Origin: an uncultured Prevotella sp.
GTDB taxonomy: Bacteria; Bacteroidota; Bacteroidia; Bacteroidales; Bacteroidaceae
Length of the DNA stretch: 17,351 bases
Assembly: GCA_937877685.1 (NCBI GenBank)
Contig: CALFGU010000215.1
Location: forward strand, 1-17,351
Direction of reading: 5' to 3'
Part shown: positions 8,746 through 16,618 of the stretch, piece by piece
Layout: each line of letters opens with the position of its first letter
Position numbering within the stretch: the stretch's first letter is position 1
Notes under the pieces: generated by a model
Told to the model about the DNA's origin: nothing
Databases searched by the model: none
What the model saw: only the letters and a program-made list of their open reading frames with translations
Program-made: the position numbers and the translations under genes

Positions 8746-8767
8746 TGTTCTTCTGTTCTTCTGTCTT
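8746..8767. repeat. Family II repeat
   Basis: Read on the minus strand this is AAGACAGAAGAACAGAAGA followed by ACA. Eighteen consecutive bases are identical to a site inside ribD (10953-10970), and the unit also resembles the inverted pair at 9741-9789. It lies in the cyclophilin leader region. Confidence 0.65.
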
Positions 8768-8783
8768 CAAACTCCGAATGCCC

Positions 8784-8822
8784 ACCTCATAACCTCAAAA
8801 CTTCATAACCTCAAAACCTCAT
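8784..8822. repeat. Family I tract before the cyclophilin start
   Basis: The unit ATAACCTCAAAACYTCA is repeated about twice here and ends 7 bp before the cyclophilin ATG. Seventeen bases (8789-8805) are identical to 15778-15794, in a tract that ends just before the glutaredoxin-like gene. The tract is probably transcribed as part of the 5' leader. Confidence 0.65.
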
Positions 8823-8829
8823 CTATCTT

Positions 8830-9579
8830 ATGTCCACACACATCCGAATTATCACTACCGAAGGTACTATCACCGTGCGCCTTTACGACGAAACACCGCT
8901 CCACCGCGATAATTTCATCAAACTCGTTAAGGAAGGCACGCTCAACAATACGCTTTTTCATCGCGTCATTAAGGATTTCATGATTCAAGGTGGCGACCCC
9001 GACAGCATTGGTGCGCCTGCCGGAAAAATGTTGGGCACTGGCGGTCCTGGATATACCATCCCCGCCGAAATAAAAGTCCCCGAACTCTTCCACAAACGCG
9101 GAGCCTTGAGCGCAGCTCGCTTGGGCGACGACATGAATCCCAAACGCGAGAGCAGCGGTAGTCAATTCTACATCGTGTGGGGCAAAGTGTATAAAGAACA
9201 AGAGTTGAAGCAACTCGAAAAACAGATGGCGATGCAACAGCAACAGGATGTTTTTAACGCCATTACCGCTGAGCACCGCGAAACTATCATGAACCTCCGC
9301 CGCAATCGCGACCGCGACGGACTCCTTGCGCTTCAAGAAGAACTCATTGCCCTTAGCAAGCAGCGTTGTAAGGAATTAGGCGCTCCTGAATTTACCCTTG
9401 AGCAGCGCGAGACGTACACCACCCTCGGCGGTACTCCCTTCCTCGACGGACAATATACCGTATTTGGCGAAGTTACTGAGGGACTCGACGTCGTTGAACG
9501 CATTCAGGCTTGCGAAACGCTCCGAGGCGACCGCCCAAAGCAAGACGTGAGCATGACGTTTGAGATTGTGGAAGCGTAA
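8830..9579 (+). CDS. Cytoplasmic cyclophilin-type prolyl isomerase
   Basis: This 249-residue prolyl isomerase has no signal peptide and should be cytoplasmic. The cyclophilin fold is clear from FHRVIKDFMIQGGD near residues 39-52 (with the catalytic arginine), the glycine-rich GTGGPGY segment and SSGSQFYIVWGK. The fold resumes at TTLGGTPFLDGQYTVFGEV and ends with FEIVEA. Between GSQFYIVWGK and TTLGG lies an insertion of about 70 residues, rich in Gln, Glu, Lys and Arg and probably helical. From memory, cyclophilins of Bacteroides carry a similar insertion, so it is a lineage trait and not a defect. The gene stands alone on the plus strand and is followed by a strong terminator. It is the sixth prolyl isomerase of the locus. 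Confidence 0.95.
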   Translation: MSTHIRIITTEGTITVRLYDETPLHRDNFIKLVKEGTLNNTLFHRVIKDFMIQGGDPDSIGAPAGKMLGTGGPGYTIPAEIKVPELFHKRGALSAARLGDDMNPKRESSGSQFYIVWGKVYKEQELKQLEKQMAMQQQQDVFNAITAEHRETIMNLRRNRDRDGLLALQEELIALSKQRCKELGAPEFTLEQRETYTTLGGTPFLDGQYTVFGEVTEGLDVVERIQACETLRGDRPKQDVSMTFEIVEA

Positions 9580-9609
9580 TCACAATCGTAGATTTACAAC
9601 ATACGGCAA

Positions 9610-9660
9610 AAAGAATTGGTGTCTGATAAGCTTGAATTTATCAGACACCAATTCTTTATT
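9610..9660 (+). terminator. Strong terminator after the cyclophilin gene
   Basis: A perfect 20-bp stem (9610-9629 with 9638-9657) with an 8-nt loop ends in TTCTTTATTTTC. It lies about 30 bp past the stop codon. The other strand also has a T run (CTTTTTG), so it may work in both directions. Confidence 0.88.
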
Positions 9661-9740
9661 TTCTGCCATAGTTTCTTTTCCGCACGCGACTTACGCTGAC
9701 TTCACAGAAGCACACATGCTTGACATTCATTTATTTTTTT
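9661..9740. other. Spacer with no recognised feature
   Basis: This is the rest of the gap between the cyclophilin terminator and the repeats that follow. I see no gene, promoter or structure I can support in it. Confidence 0.5.
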
Positions 9741-9789
9741 GACAGAAGAACAAAAGAACAAAAAAATTATGCCCTTATGTTCTTATGTC
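9741..9789. repeat. Family II repeat as an inverted pair
   Basis: The left arm GACAGAAGAACAAAAGAACA (9741-9760) and the inverse of the right arm, GACATAAGAACATAAGGGCA (9770-9789), match at 16 of 20 positions around a 9-nt A/T-rich loop. Both arms follow the pattern GACAnAAGAACAnAAG. Single units occur at 8746-8767 and inside ribD. Confidence 0.65.
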
Positions 9790-9845
9790 TAAAGAATCCC
9801 AACGCGAGGTTTTCACCTTTATGAAAATATATCTAATAGATGCGT

Positions 9846-9904
9846 TCTTAAGTCTCAAATAAGGCGAATTCTTTGCTACTTAATGCGTCGAATTTAAGAC
9901 TTAA
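9846..9904. repeat. Family IV repeat at the end of the methyltransferase-like gene
   Basis: TTAAGTCT (9848-9855) and AGACTTAA (9897-9904) form an inverted pair, and the right arm overlaps the stop codon of the minus-strand gene ending at 9901. Read on the minus strand, 9847-9866 matches 12535-12554 at 18 of 20 positions (CGCCTTATTTRAGACTTARG). Confidence 0.55.
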
Positions 9905-10491
9905 TAATAGTTGATTACGAAATGCTCCTTGTTGAGTCGCTTTTCGAAGAAACAGATGCCGAAGTCGTAGAGGTCAAAACTGACGCGCACCTCGGGTTGT
10001 GCTACCAACTGCTTCCAGGCTTGGAGTGAAGCCTTCGAGCGATAGATTCCCTTGATGAGCAGTGCGGAACGGTCGTGAATGTGAGGCAAGAAGTGGTCAA
10101 CATGCGCCTTCCAATCCTCGCAATCCGTGTAAAGGAAGTCGGGCGGAGTCGCTTTCAACTCATCTATCCTTGGATTCACACACAAAGGACAGTTGCGCGC
10201 CGCACGGATATAGTCACACGTATGTCGGAAAGCCTCTGAGTCAGGACCATAAGCCACAATTCGCTTCGGTTCAGCGAAATTCACCACCCGGAATACGAGA
10301 CGGTCGTCCTTCAACCTTGCTCGCTTCGGAATATTTACGCCTTGACTCTCCAACGCTGAGTAAGCATAATACATCCCTGCCTCGTAAATCACACCGGTTA
10401 CGAAGTTGAAAGCAAAGGGAGAATGTATGTTATAACCGCAACGCTTACGGAAGCGACGCAGCCAGCGGAGGGGGCGAAAATAAAAGCTCAA
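9901..10491 (-). CDS. Short methyltransferase-like protein of Bacteroidetes
   Basis: This 196-residue protein has no signal peptide. The N-terminus is basic (RPLRWLRRFRKR) and leads into GYNIHSPFAFNFV. From memory, this resembles a motif at the start of a Bacteroidetes family annotated as class I SAM-dependent methyltransferases, whose ends resemble FDLYDFGICFFEKRLNKEHF here. The usual glycine-rich SAM-binding loop is not visible; the region around RIVAYGPDSEAF may be its degenerate remnant. At under 200 residues it also seems shorter than family members of about 240-260. An inactive or altered enzyme is therefore possible, and its substrate is unknown. The start is TTG: an in-frame stop lies four codons upstream and the next ATG is at residue 39. 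It follows ribD by 14 bp, suggesting coupled translation. Confidence 0.75.
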   Translation of the reverse strand: MSFYFRPLRWLRRFRKRCGYNIHSPFAFNFVTGVIYEAGMYYAYSALESQGVNIPKRARLKDDRLVFRVVNFAEPKRIVAYGPDSEAFRHTCDYIRAARNCPLCVNPRIDELKATPPDFLYTDCEDWKAHVDHFLPHIHDRSALLIKGIYRSKASLQAWKQLVAQPEVRVSFDLYDFGICFFEKRLNKEHFVINYY

Positions 10492-10505
10492 GGGAAAAGG
10501 TTATT

Positions 10506-11549
10506 TCATTTATGGATATAATGGACAAAGGTGTGTCCGCCGAAGTCTTCAGTAGTCACCGTTGCTTGAGGAATGGTGGGCGCAGGAACTCCTTCTTCGT
10601 GGAGCAAATCTGTTCCGATTTCTTCCCACGCTTCATCCCAAAGTCCGCGGTCTATAAAACTTTGCAACACCTGCCTTCCGCCCTCAACAAGGAGCGCTTG
10701 AATGTTGCGCTGATGAAGCGCGGTGAGGAGGGAGTCAATGTCTGCAAATGCTTCAAAACCTTCGGGGAGTTCGGATTCAGGAACGTCGCCCAGCACCAGG
10801 CGAAGCGGAGCGGGTCCGTCCCAAGCACGGGGCGTTAAGGAAGGTTTGTCGAGAAGCAAGGTACGATGCCCCACGAGAATGGCTTGATGCGTGGTGCGCA
10901 AGCGGTGAGCGCGCACTTGCGTTTCGGGGGTAGAAATCAGCAAGGGAGGTTTAGACAGAAGAACAGAAGATTGAGAAGGCGTTGTGACGGACGAAGAGGG
11001 AAGTATGTCACGTGCTGCATCGCACATTTGAGTCTGCAAGAGTTCTTTTCGGCACGCATCAATAAATCCATCCGCCGTGCGCGCCCATTTTAGGGTGATG
11101 AAGGGGCGCTTGTGCGTATGAAACGTAAAAAAGTGCTTGTTAAGTTCCTGACATTCCTTTTCACACACCCCCACAATTACTTCACATCCCGCTTCGCGAA
11201 GCATTTGGATGCCCTTGCCTTTAACCTTTGCAAAAGGGTCAACACAACCCACGACTACACGAGGAATGCCCTCGCGGATAATTAACTCTGCACACGGAGG
11301 GGTTTTCCCATAATGCGCACAAGGTTCAAGACTTACGAATATGGTACTTTCCCTTAAAAGTGGGCGGTCTTCGGGGCGCACAGAGCGTACGGCATTCACC
11401 TCCGCATGTGCTTCGCCACAACGCACATGATAACCTTCGCCAATTATGCGGTTATTATGCACAATTACAGCGCCTACCATGGGGTTGGGAGGCGCAGTTT
11501 GTTCACCCTGACGGGCTAATTGGATGCAGCGAAGCATGTATTTTTGCAT
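10506..11549 (-). CDS. ribD: Bifunctional riboflavin biosynthesis protein RibD
   Basis: RibD deaminates the pyrimidine product of GTP cyclohydrolase II and then reduces its ribosyl group, two steps of riboflavin synthesis. I chose the ATG at 11549 (347 residues, MQKYMLRCIQLAR), because the longer frame starts at TTG and adds residues not typical of the family. The deaminase half has the zinc ligands in HAE (His48) and PCAHYGKTPPC (Cys77 and Cys86). The reductase half begins at ITLKWARTADGFID and has LLVEGGRQVLQSF near the end. An apparent insertion of about 35 residues (about 166-203) separates DGFID from ISTPETQVRAHRLR. It contains SSVLLSK, encoded by a dispersed intergenic repeat. The gene lies between prmC and the methyltransferase-like gene. 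I see no FMN riboswitch upstream. Confidence 0.95.
   Translation of the reverse strand: MQKYMLRCIQLARQGEQTAPPNPMVGAVIVHNNRIIGEGYHVRCGEAHAEVNAVRSVRPEDRPLLRESTIFVSLEPCAHYGKTPPCAELIIREGIPRVVVGCVDPFAKVKGKGIQMLREAGCEVIVGVCEKECQELNKHFFTFHTHKRPFITLKWARTADGFIDACRKELLQTQMCDAARDILPSSSVTTPSQSSVLLSKPPLLISTPETQVRAHRLRTTHQAILVGHRTLLLDKPSLTPRAWDGPAPLRLVLGDVPESELPEGFEAFADIDSLLTALHQRNIQALLVEGGRQVLQSFIDRGLWDEAWEEIGTDLLHEEGVPAPTIPQATVTTEDFGGHTFVHYIHK
10953..10970. repeat. Family II repeat inside ribD
   Basis: AGACAGAAGAACAGAAGA is identical over all 18 bases to the inverse of a site within 8746-8767. Here it is in frame in ribD and, on the coding strand, reads SSVLLS. It falls in the apparent insertion between the two enzyme domains. 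Confidence 0.7.
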
Positions 11550-11617
11550 AAGTTTGAAATTTAATTGACAAGTAGTCAAGTTACGAGTAAACAAGATGGA
11601 TAGTTCCCTCCGGATGG

Positions 11618-11650
11618 TCCTTTCTACTTTCTCATTTCTCCTTTCCTGCT
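11618..11650. repeat. Family III repeat at the end of prmC
   Basis: Read on the minus strand this is GGAAAGGAGAAATGAGAAAG followed by a diverged continuation. It is the same unit found at 15721-15750 and in the inverted pair before nrdG. It supplies the last codons of prmC (Gly-Lys-Glu-Lys) and its TGA stop. Confidence 0.65.
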
Positions 11651-12465
11651 TTTACCATTCTGTCGTTTCCGAAGAAATCCTTTCGGAGTTCCACGTTCGT
11701 ATATCCCAAGTCGCGGAGCAACTTACAGGTTTCGGCGCCATAGGCACGGTTTATCTCGAAATAGAGTGTGCCTCCGGGGGAAAGGTTACGCACTCCGAGT
11801 TCGGCAATAGCGCGATAGAAGCGCAGGGGGTCGTCATTGGGCACGAAGAGTGCCGTATGGGGTTCGTGAAGCAAGACGGAATCAGTCATTTCCGCCTTTT
11901 CCGAATCGCAAATATAGGGCGGATTGCTCACGATACAGTCAAAAGTCTCCGTTTCTTTTACATGGAGCGCATCAACTTGCTGAAAGGCCACCTCAACTCC
12001 GTTGCGCTCGGCATTACGACGGGCTACGGCGAGCGCATCTGCCGAAATGTCCCAGGCAGAAACCTTTGCCTGCGGAAGGAGTGAGGCCAGCGAAATGGCA
12101 ATACAGCCACTGCCCGTACCAATATCCAAAAGGCGGAGCGAAGGTCGGTCTTGCTGTTCCGCAACCACCCAATCCACGAGTTCAAGCGTCTCAGGGCGCG
12201 GAATGAGTGTGGCGGGCGTAACTTCAAAACGGAGATTACCAAAAGGGGCAGTGCCTACGACATATTGCAATGGTTCACCGTCGGTCAGGCGCTTTGCATA
12301 TTCCGAAAACTGCACTTTTTCAGCCTCCGAAAGTTGGTCAAACCGACCCAAAAGCACGTCTGTCTTGCTCATCTCAAAGACATCCTCCATCAAGGCATAG
12401 ACTATGGCGCGCGCCTCAGCAGGTCCGTGCAGAGGGGTGAGCGTTTGAATGAGTTTTTGTAGCAT
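11632..12465 (-). CDS. prmC: Release factor glutamine methyltransferase PrmC
   Basis: PrmC methylates the glutamine of the GGQ motif in peptide-chain release factors RF1 and RF2, in the cytoplasm, using SAM. The 277 residues have an N-terminal helical domain (about 1-75) and the linker GEPLQYVVGTAPF. The SAM-binding motif LLDIGTGSGCIAISLA lies near 112-127 and the catalytic NPPY motif at 181-184. Length is normal for the family. After NDRMVK, the last residues AGKEK and the stop come from a dispersed repeat, so the native C-terminus was probably replaced. It is followed by ribD after 82 bp, a pairing I recall from other Bacteroidales, and the two are probably cotranscribed. Confidence 0.96.
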   Translation of the reverse strand: MLQKLIQTLTPLHGPAEARAIVYALMEDVFEMSKTDVLLGRFDQLSEAEKVQFSEYAKRLTDGEPLQYVVGTAPFGNLRFEVTPATLIPRPETLELVDWVVAEQQDRPSLRLLDIGTGSGCIAISLASLLPQAKVSAWDISADALAVARRNAERNGVEVAFQQVDALHVKETETFDCIVSNPPYICDSEKAEMTDSVLLHEPHTALFVPNDDPLRFYRAIAELGVRNLSPGGTLYFEINRAYGAETCKLLRDLGYTNVELRKDFFGNDRMVKAGKEK

Positions 12466-12534
12466 TATTTGGGGAGCAAAAGGCGCTGCGCTGTTTTAAA
12501 ATTAGACTTAGGAGAAACAAAGAGAGACTTTAGA

Positions 12535-12558
12535 CGCCTTATTTAAGACTTAGGGCGC
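12535..12558. repeat. Family IV repeat upstream of prmC
   Basis: CGCCTTATTTAAGACTTAGG (12535-12554) matches the inverse of 9847-9866 at 18 of 20 positions. Related fragments (ATTAGACTTAGG and AGAGACTTTAGACG) sit just to its left at 12511-12536. The tract is in the gap between DUF4294 and prmC. Confidence 0.5.
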
Positions 12559-12586
12559 ACAATTTGAGGGTTTGTTTTGAGGAACT

Positions 12587-12594
12587 CAAATCTA
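12587..12594 (-). promoter_or_regulatory. Candidate promoter -7 box of the prmC-ribD operon
   Basis: On the minus strand this reads TAGATTTG, matching TAnnTTTG. It would give prmC a leader of about 115 nt containing the family IV repeat. No -33 element is evident. Read-through from the DUF4294 gene is an alternative, since I see no terminator between them. Confidence 0.3.
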
Positions 12595-12655
12595 TGTTTT
12601 TCAATGTGATAGAAAGGAGTGGGAAAGACGCACCTTCGCAGGAATTGGTCACTTC

Positions 12656-13237
12656 CTACAACTGCCCACTCTCAATGAGCAACACGATACGTTCTATCTC
12701 CTTATCCTCACCCTCGGGGTCGTACTTCTTGTTCAGACTATTGCCAAAAATAAGTGCGATTCCCTGGTATACATTTGCCCGTGTATGCCCCAAGAATGCC
12801 TTTGTAATAGCATACCCCGTATTGTTACACTCACGATCTACGAGTTTGACAAGCAAGCGTCCCTGTGTGCGACTGAGTTTTTTGACTTGCTTGCCATATT
12901 GTTCGATAATCCCCTTCTCCACTCGTTTTAAGTGGGCCTCACGTTCGGATTCGGGGAAATACTGCAACACCTCGTAAGTTTCAAGTATCGTTTGGCGCAC
13001 CAACCTCGCCAAGGGATAGACGCGCTTAATGTTATAGACAAGGCGGTCATACTTCTTCTTCTCCTTATCGTTCTTAAAGGTTTTGGGCTTAAACTTATGG
13101 AGCGTGGGAAAGGTGACATGCGGAATCAAACTGCCGTTATACTCCACCGTATCTACACGCACAGTGACCTGTGCTGAAGTTTTAAGAAAACCACAACATA
13201 AGAGAATGACGGCAATTATATACTTGACCTGAGGCAT
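12656..13237 (-). CDS. DUF4294 family exported protein
   Basis: The function is unknown. I chose the ATG at 13237 (193 residues): it directly starts a Sec signal peptide (MPQVKYIIAVILLCCGFL, probably cut after TSA before Gln). The longer frame would start at TTG and overlap a promoter box. The mature protein begins VTVRVDTVEYNGSLIPHV. It has a basic region (KPKTFKNDKEKKKYDRL) and a helical part, YNIKRVYPLARLVRQ. A strongly patterned C-terminal half follows, with LVKLVDREC, AFLGHTRANVYQG and FGNSLNKKYDPEGEDKEIE. This matches DUF4294 as I remember it, a family of Bacteroidetes. The protein probably acts in the periplasm. It is divergent from rnr and lies upstream of prmC on the same strand. Confidence 0.8.
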   Translation of the reverse strand: MPQVKYIIAVILLCCGFLKTSAQVTVRVDTVEYNGSLIPHVTFPTLHKFKPKTFKNDKEKKKYDRLVYNIKRVYPLARLVRQTILETYEVLQYFPESEREAHLKRVEKGIIEQYGKQVKKLSRTQGRLLVKLVDRECNNTGYAITKAFLGHTRANVYQGIALIFGNSLNKKYDPEGEDKEIERIVLLIESGQL

Positions 13238-13243
13238 ACGAGG

Positions 13244-13251
13244 CAAAATTA
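13244..13251 (-). promoter_or_regulatory. Candidate -7 box of the DUF4294 gene
   Basis: On the minus strand this reads TAATTTTG followed by C, matching TAnnTTTG. It ends only 6 bp before the chosen ATG, so the message would be leaderless or nearly so. The box lies inside the longer TTG-started frame, which argues for the shorter protein. Confidence 0.35.
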
Positions 13252-13317
13252 AGAAGAAAATGTGGTTTATTTTGTCATAAAAAGAGTAAACCCGCCTCAA
13301 CTTGAAAAAAATATCTT

Positions 13318-13325
13318 TACTTTTG
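13318..13325 (+). promoter_or_regulatory. Candidate rnr promoter -7 box
   Basis: TACTTTTG followed by C matches the Bacteroidetes -7 consensus on the plus strand and would give a leader of about 70 nt. A TTG at 13302-13304 is too close to serve as a normal -33 element. Confidence 0.4.
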
Positions 13326-13401
13326 CTACTATAAACCCTAAATATTCATGTCCGCACCCCTATGAACCATCTAAGGGGGAGGCCTTAAATCATATCTGAC
13401 C

Positions 13402-15720
13402 ATGGCTAAGAATAAGAACAAGGAAAAAGCCCCGCGCTTGTCAAAAAAAGAAATTCATGAAGGATTGCTTACGCTTTTCGAAATGAACCCAGCCAAGGAT
13501 TTGGACATCAAACACATCTTCCGCCACCTGCAAGCTAAAACGCATGGCGCCAAGATGCTGGTTATGGATGTTATTGACGACTTAGTCTTCGACGACTACC
13601 TTGCGCGTGCCGCAGAGGGAGTTTATCGTCGCGTTCATCGTAGCAATGATATGATTGGAACGTTCCGCCGCAAGCGTAATGGACACAATATTTTTGTTCC
13701 CGATGATGGCGGAAAGGACATCTTAGTTTGTGAGCGAAATGCCATGCATGCGCTTGACGGCGATAGAGTAAGAGTCACCATGCTTGCTCGCCGACATGGG
13801 CATACAAGAGAAGCGCAGGTGACAGAGATAGTTGAGCGCGTAAAAGATACGTTTGTCGGTCAGCTCCAAGTGGAAAAGAATTATGCTTTTCTCATTACTG
13901 AGAGTCGCTCACTCGCCACTGATATTTTTATCCCCAAGACTTCGTTGAAGGGAGGTAAGACGGGCGACAAAGCCTTAGTGCAAATCGTGGAATGGCCTGA
14001 GGATTCGAAGAGCCCCATTGGGAAAGTCATTGACATCCTTGGCAAGCAGGGCGAAAACAATGCCGAAATGCATGCCATCCTTGCCGAATACGGGTTGCCC
14101 TACAAGTATCCCGCCAACGTAGAACGCGCTGCCGAAAAAATAGATCCGGGAATCACGCCCGAGGAAGTAGCTCGCCGCGAAGACATGCGCGATGTTTTGA
14201 CCGTAACTATCGACCCCAAGGACGCAAAAGACTTTGACGACGCCATATCTATCCGTTCGCTCGGCGAAGGTCAGTGGGAAGTGGGCGTACATATTGCCGA
14301 CGTGTCCCACTATGTAAAAGAGGGCGACATCATTGACCGCGAGGCGGAAAAGCGTGCGACAAGCGTCTATCTCGTTGACCGAACCATCCCCATGCTTCCT
14401 GAAAGACTCTGTAATTTCATTTGTTCGCTCCGCCCTGACGAAGACAAACTGACCTATTCAGCAATCTTCCGCATGAATGAAAAAGGTGAAGTTTTAAATT
14501 GGCGCCTTGCGCACACCGTTATTCGTTCGAACCGACGCTTTGCATACGAAGAAGTGCAACATATCTTTGAACAAAATGGCGAAGCTTCTGAGCAAGATTA
14601 CAATCTTCCTGGAGAACATCCCGAAATTACGGGTTCTTTCGAAAATCCTGTGGGAGAATATGCCCACGAACTCTTAGTCCTCAACCGCCTTGCGAAACAA
14701 CTGCGTGCCAAGCGCTTTAAGAATGGTGCGATAGGCTTTGACCGTCCCGAGGTGCGCTTTGAAATTGACGAGAAGGGTACTCCCATTAGCACCTATATCA
14801 AGATTGCGAAGGACGCCAACAAACTCGTGGAGGAATTCATGTTGCTTGCCAACCGCTCGGTGGCAGAAAGCATCGCCCTTGTGCCGAAGGGCAAGACGCC
14901 TAAGGTACTCCCCTACCGCATTCACGACGTTCCTGACCCCGAAAAGTTAGAAAAACTCCAGAGTTTCATTGCGAAATTCGGTTATCGCTTACGCACGGAG
15001 GGCTCGAAGAAAGATGTTTCGATGAGCATCAATAAGTTGCTCGACGATGTGAAGGGTAAGAAGGAAGAAGGCGTAGTTGAACTCGTGGCACTCCGAGCCA
15101 TGATGAAGGCTAAGTATTCTACGCACAACATTGGGCATTACGGCCTTATGTTCCAGCATTACACGCACTTCACTTCGCCCATCCGTCGCTACCCTGACAC
15201 ACTTGTTCACCGCCTCTTGACACGCTATGAAGAGGGAGGCAGAAGTGTGAGCCAGACGAAGTATGAAAACCTTTGCGAACACTGCTCGCAAATGGAACAA
15301 CTGGCTGCTGCTGCCGAACGCTCCTCAATTAAGTACAAGCAAGTGGAATTTATGAGCGCCCGCATCGGTCAGGAATTTGAGGGTAAGATTTCGGGTGTGA
15401 CGGAATTCGGTATCTATGTCGAGTTGGACGAAAATAATTGCGAGGGTATGGTGCCCTTGCGCGACTTGACGGGCGATTATTACGAGTTTGACGAACGTAA
15501 TTACTGCCTTGTTGGACGCCGCACCCACCGTGTCTATGCCCTTGGCGACAAGGTGCGCATCCGCGTAGAGCGTGCAAATCTTGAACGTAAGATTCTCGAC
15601 TTCTCACTTGTCGGAGAGGATGTTGACGTCTTCTCAACCCCTGCGCCGAATATCTTTGCGCCGAAGAATAGCAAGAAGGGAAAGAAGCAAGGCAAGGGAA
15701 AGAAGGGAAAGCGAGGGTAA
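13402..15720 (+). CDS. rnr: Ribonuclease R
   Basis: This cytoplasmic 3'-to-5' exoribonuclease degrades structured RNA. The 772 residues have an N-terminal winged-helix region (about 12-80), cold-shock-type OB domains (about 85-230) and the RNB catalytic domain (about 255-600). The acidic metal-binding motif DPKDAKDFDDA lies near 270-280, and SPIRRYPD near 591-598. An S1 domain follows (about 655-735, GQEFEGKISGVTEFGIYVEL). The chain ends in a lysine- and glycine-rich tail, as in many RNase R proteins. The ATG start is followed by a basic MAKNKNKEKAP segment. It is divergent from DUF4294. I see no terminator before the glutaredoxin-like gene 151 bp downstream, so the two may share a transcript. 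A family III repeat begins at the base after the stop codon. Confidence 0.97.
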   Translation: MAKNKNKEKAPRLSKKEIHEGLLTLFEMNPAKDLDIKHIFRHLQAKTHGAKMLVMDVIDDLVFDDYLARAAEGVYRRVHRSNDMIGTFRRKRNGHNIFVPDDGGKDILVCERNAMHALDGDRVRVTMLARRHGHTREAQVTEIVERVKDTFVGQLQVEKNYAFLITESRSLATDIFIPKTSLKGGKTGDKALVQIVEWPEDSKSPIGKVIDILGKQGENNAEMHAILAEYGLPYKYPANVERAAEKIDPGITPEEVARREDMRDVLTVTIDPKDAKDFDDAISIRSLGEGQWEVGVHIADVSHYVKEGDIIDREAEKRATSVYLVDRTIPMLPERLCNFICSLRPDEDKLTYSAIFRMNEKGEVLNWRLAHTVIRSNRRFAYEEVQHIFEQNGEASEQDYNLPGEHPEITGSFENPVGEYAHELLVLNRLAKQLRAKRFKNGAIGFDRPEVRFEIDEKGTPISTYIKIAKDANKLVEEFMLLANRSVAESIALVPKGKTPKVLPYRIHDVPDPEKLEKLQSFIAKFGYRLRTEGSKKDVSMSINKLLDDVKGKKEEGVVELVALRAMMKAKYSTHNIGHYGLMFQHYTHFTSPIRRYPDTLVHRLLTRYEEGGRSVSQTKYENLCEHCSQMEQLAAAAERSSIKYKQVEFMSARIGQEFEGKISGVTEFGIYVELDENNCEGMVPLRDLTGDYYEFDERNYCLVGRRTHRVYALGDKVRIRVERANLERKILDFSLVGEDVDVFSTPAPNIFAPKNSKKGKKQGKGKKGKRG

Positions 15721-15750
15721 ATGAGAAAGGAGAAATGGGAAAGGAGAAAC
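15721..15750. repeat. Family III repeat directly after rnr
   Basis: ATGAGAAAGGAGAAATGGGA and the bases after it repeat the GAGAAAGGAGAAAT unit about twice. It starts at the first base after the rnr stop. The same unit forms the long inverted repeat before nrdG and the end of prmC. Confidence 0.65.
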
Positions 15751-15764
15751 CCAAAGACTCTAAA

Positions 15765-15864
15765 GCCCTTAAACCTTATAACCTCAAAACTTCAAACCCT
15801 CAGAACTTCAGAACCTCAGAACCTCCTCCCTAAAAACCTCATAACCTTAAAACCTAACAACCTC
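15765..15864. repeat. Family I tract before the glutaredoxin-like gene
   Basis: About 100 bp are made of degenerate units of 7 to 10 bp such as AACCTTA, AACCTCA and AACTTCA. Long exact matches tie it to 7878-7893 (16 bp), 8789-8805 (17 bp) and the inverse of 8616-8630 (15 bp). The tract ends 7 bp before the gene start, as the tract before the cyclophilin gene does. Confidence 0.7.
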
Positions 15865-15871
15865 ACTCACT

Positions 15872-16183
15872 ATGAAAGTCTATGTTATGTCGGGCTGTCC
15901 CGACTGTACCCAAATAAAAGAATTGGCGAAGACCGATGCGCGCTTCACGCTTATAGACATCGGCGAAAGTCCGCTTAACTTAAAAGAATTTCTGCGCCTT
16001 CGCGACACGCATCCTGCTTTTGACCGCGTAAAAGAGCGCGGCACGATTGGCATTCCCTGTTTTGTGCAGGAAGACGGAACAATCGTATTCTCACTCGACC
16101 GCCTTACGAATCCCCCTCAGTTAGATGCTGAAGCGGACATTCCTCAAGGTGCGGCATGCAGTTTAGACGGAAAGGGATGTTAG
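15872..16183 (+). CDS. Glutaredoxin-like CPDC protein
   Basis: This 103-residue thioredoxin-fold protein probably acts as a small cytoplasmic thiol oxidoreductase. The opening MKVYVMSGCPDC gives a first strand followed by the CPDC redox motif (Cys9 and Cys12). GIPCF near 61-65 supplies the cis-proline loop with an extra cysteine (Cys63). The C-terminal tail carries two more cysteines and ends KGC, beyond the usual fold. There is no signal peptide. Similar short proteins are annotated as glutaredoxin-related in Bacteroidales. The partner and substrate cannot be told from the sequence. It lies 151 bp after rnr, in a gap filled with repeats, and is followed by a terminator. Confidence 0.85.
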   Translation: MKVYVMSGCPDCTQIKELAKTDARFTLIDIGESPLNLKEFLRLRDTHPAFDRVKERGTIGIPCFVQEDGTIVFSLDRLTNPPQLDAEADIPQGAACSLDGKGC

Positions 16184-16209
16184 TCCTTAACACCACAATA
16201 TGTATATAT

Positions 16210-16260
16210 AAAAGGTGGAGATAAGCCTCAACGAGAGGACTATCTCCACCTTTTAATTTT
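16210..16260 (+). terminator. Terminator of the glutaredoxin-like gene
   Basis: The arms AAAAGGTGGAGATA (16210-16223) and TATCTCCACCTTTT (16241-16254) pair perfectly, with an inner CCTC/GAGG stem. A T-rich tail, TTTTAATTTTTAATTATTG, starts within the right arm. It lies about 27 bp past the stop codon. Confidence 0.85.
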
Positions 16261-16297
16261 TAATTATTGTTGTCCAGTAAACTCTTTGTGAGGACGA

Positions 16298-16492
16298 GGT
16301 CTGAAAGACCGTTAATCCAACAGCCCAGGGCAACACCCTGGGTGGTGTGTATGGGGATTTCACGCTCTGAAAGAGCAACATCCTTTGACTGCAATTAGTG
16401 ACAAATGCTTTTGCCCCTTTAGGGCGCAACCCTCTACGTATCATATTCCCAGGGCGTTGCCCTGGGCTAATGGATTTATCCCCTTTCAGGGG
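16298..16492. repeat. Symmetric six-hairpin element
   Basis: Two inverted copies of a three-hairpin module lie back to back. Left copy: GGTCTGAAAGACC (16298-16310), CCCAGGGCAACACCCTGGG (16324-16342) and GCTCTGAAAGAGC (16364-16376). The right copy, read on the minus strand: CCCCTGAAAGGGG (16492-16480), CCCAGGGCAACGCCCTGGG (16466-16448) and GCCCTAAAGGGGC (16425-16413). Spacers are 13 and 21 bp on the left and 13 and 22 bp on the right. In the 13-mers the loops stay constant while the stems vary with pairing kept. An open frame across it (16253-16498, minus strand) has translations such as SPGQRPG, which I recall as spurious proteins in Bacteroidales; I do not call a gene. Confidence 0.85.
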
Positions 16493-16587
16493 AATCATGC
16501 CAACTGATAAGACTTACCCACTTTGAACAACTTCTCCTCAGGAACCTTAGAGGTGTTCACCGAACAGCACTATTCTTTCATAAATTC

Positions 16588-16618
16588 CACTTGATTGTCA
16601 ATATATTAGAACCAAGTG
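16588..16618. repeat. Short inverted repeat sharing arms with 272-321
   Basis: The arms CACTTGATT (16588-16596) and AACCAAGTG (16610-16618) are identical to the outer arms of the element at 272-321 read on the other strand. The middle is different and much shorter (13 bp here, 32 bp there). Three further bases, TTC, before the left arm are also shared. Confidence 0.5.
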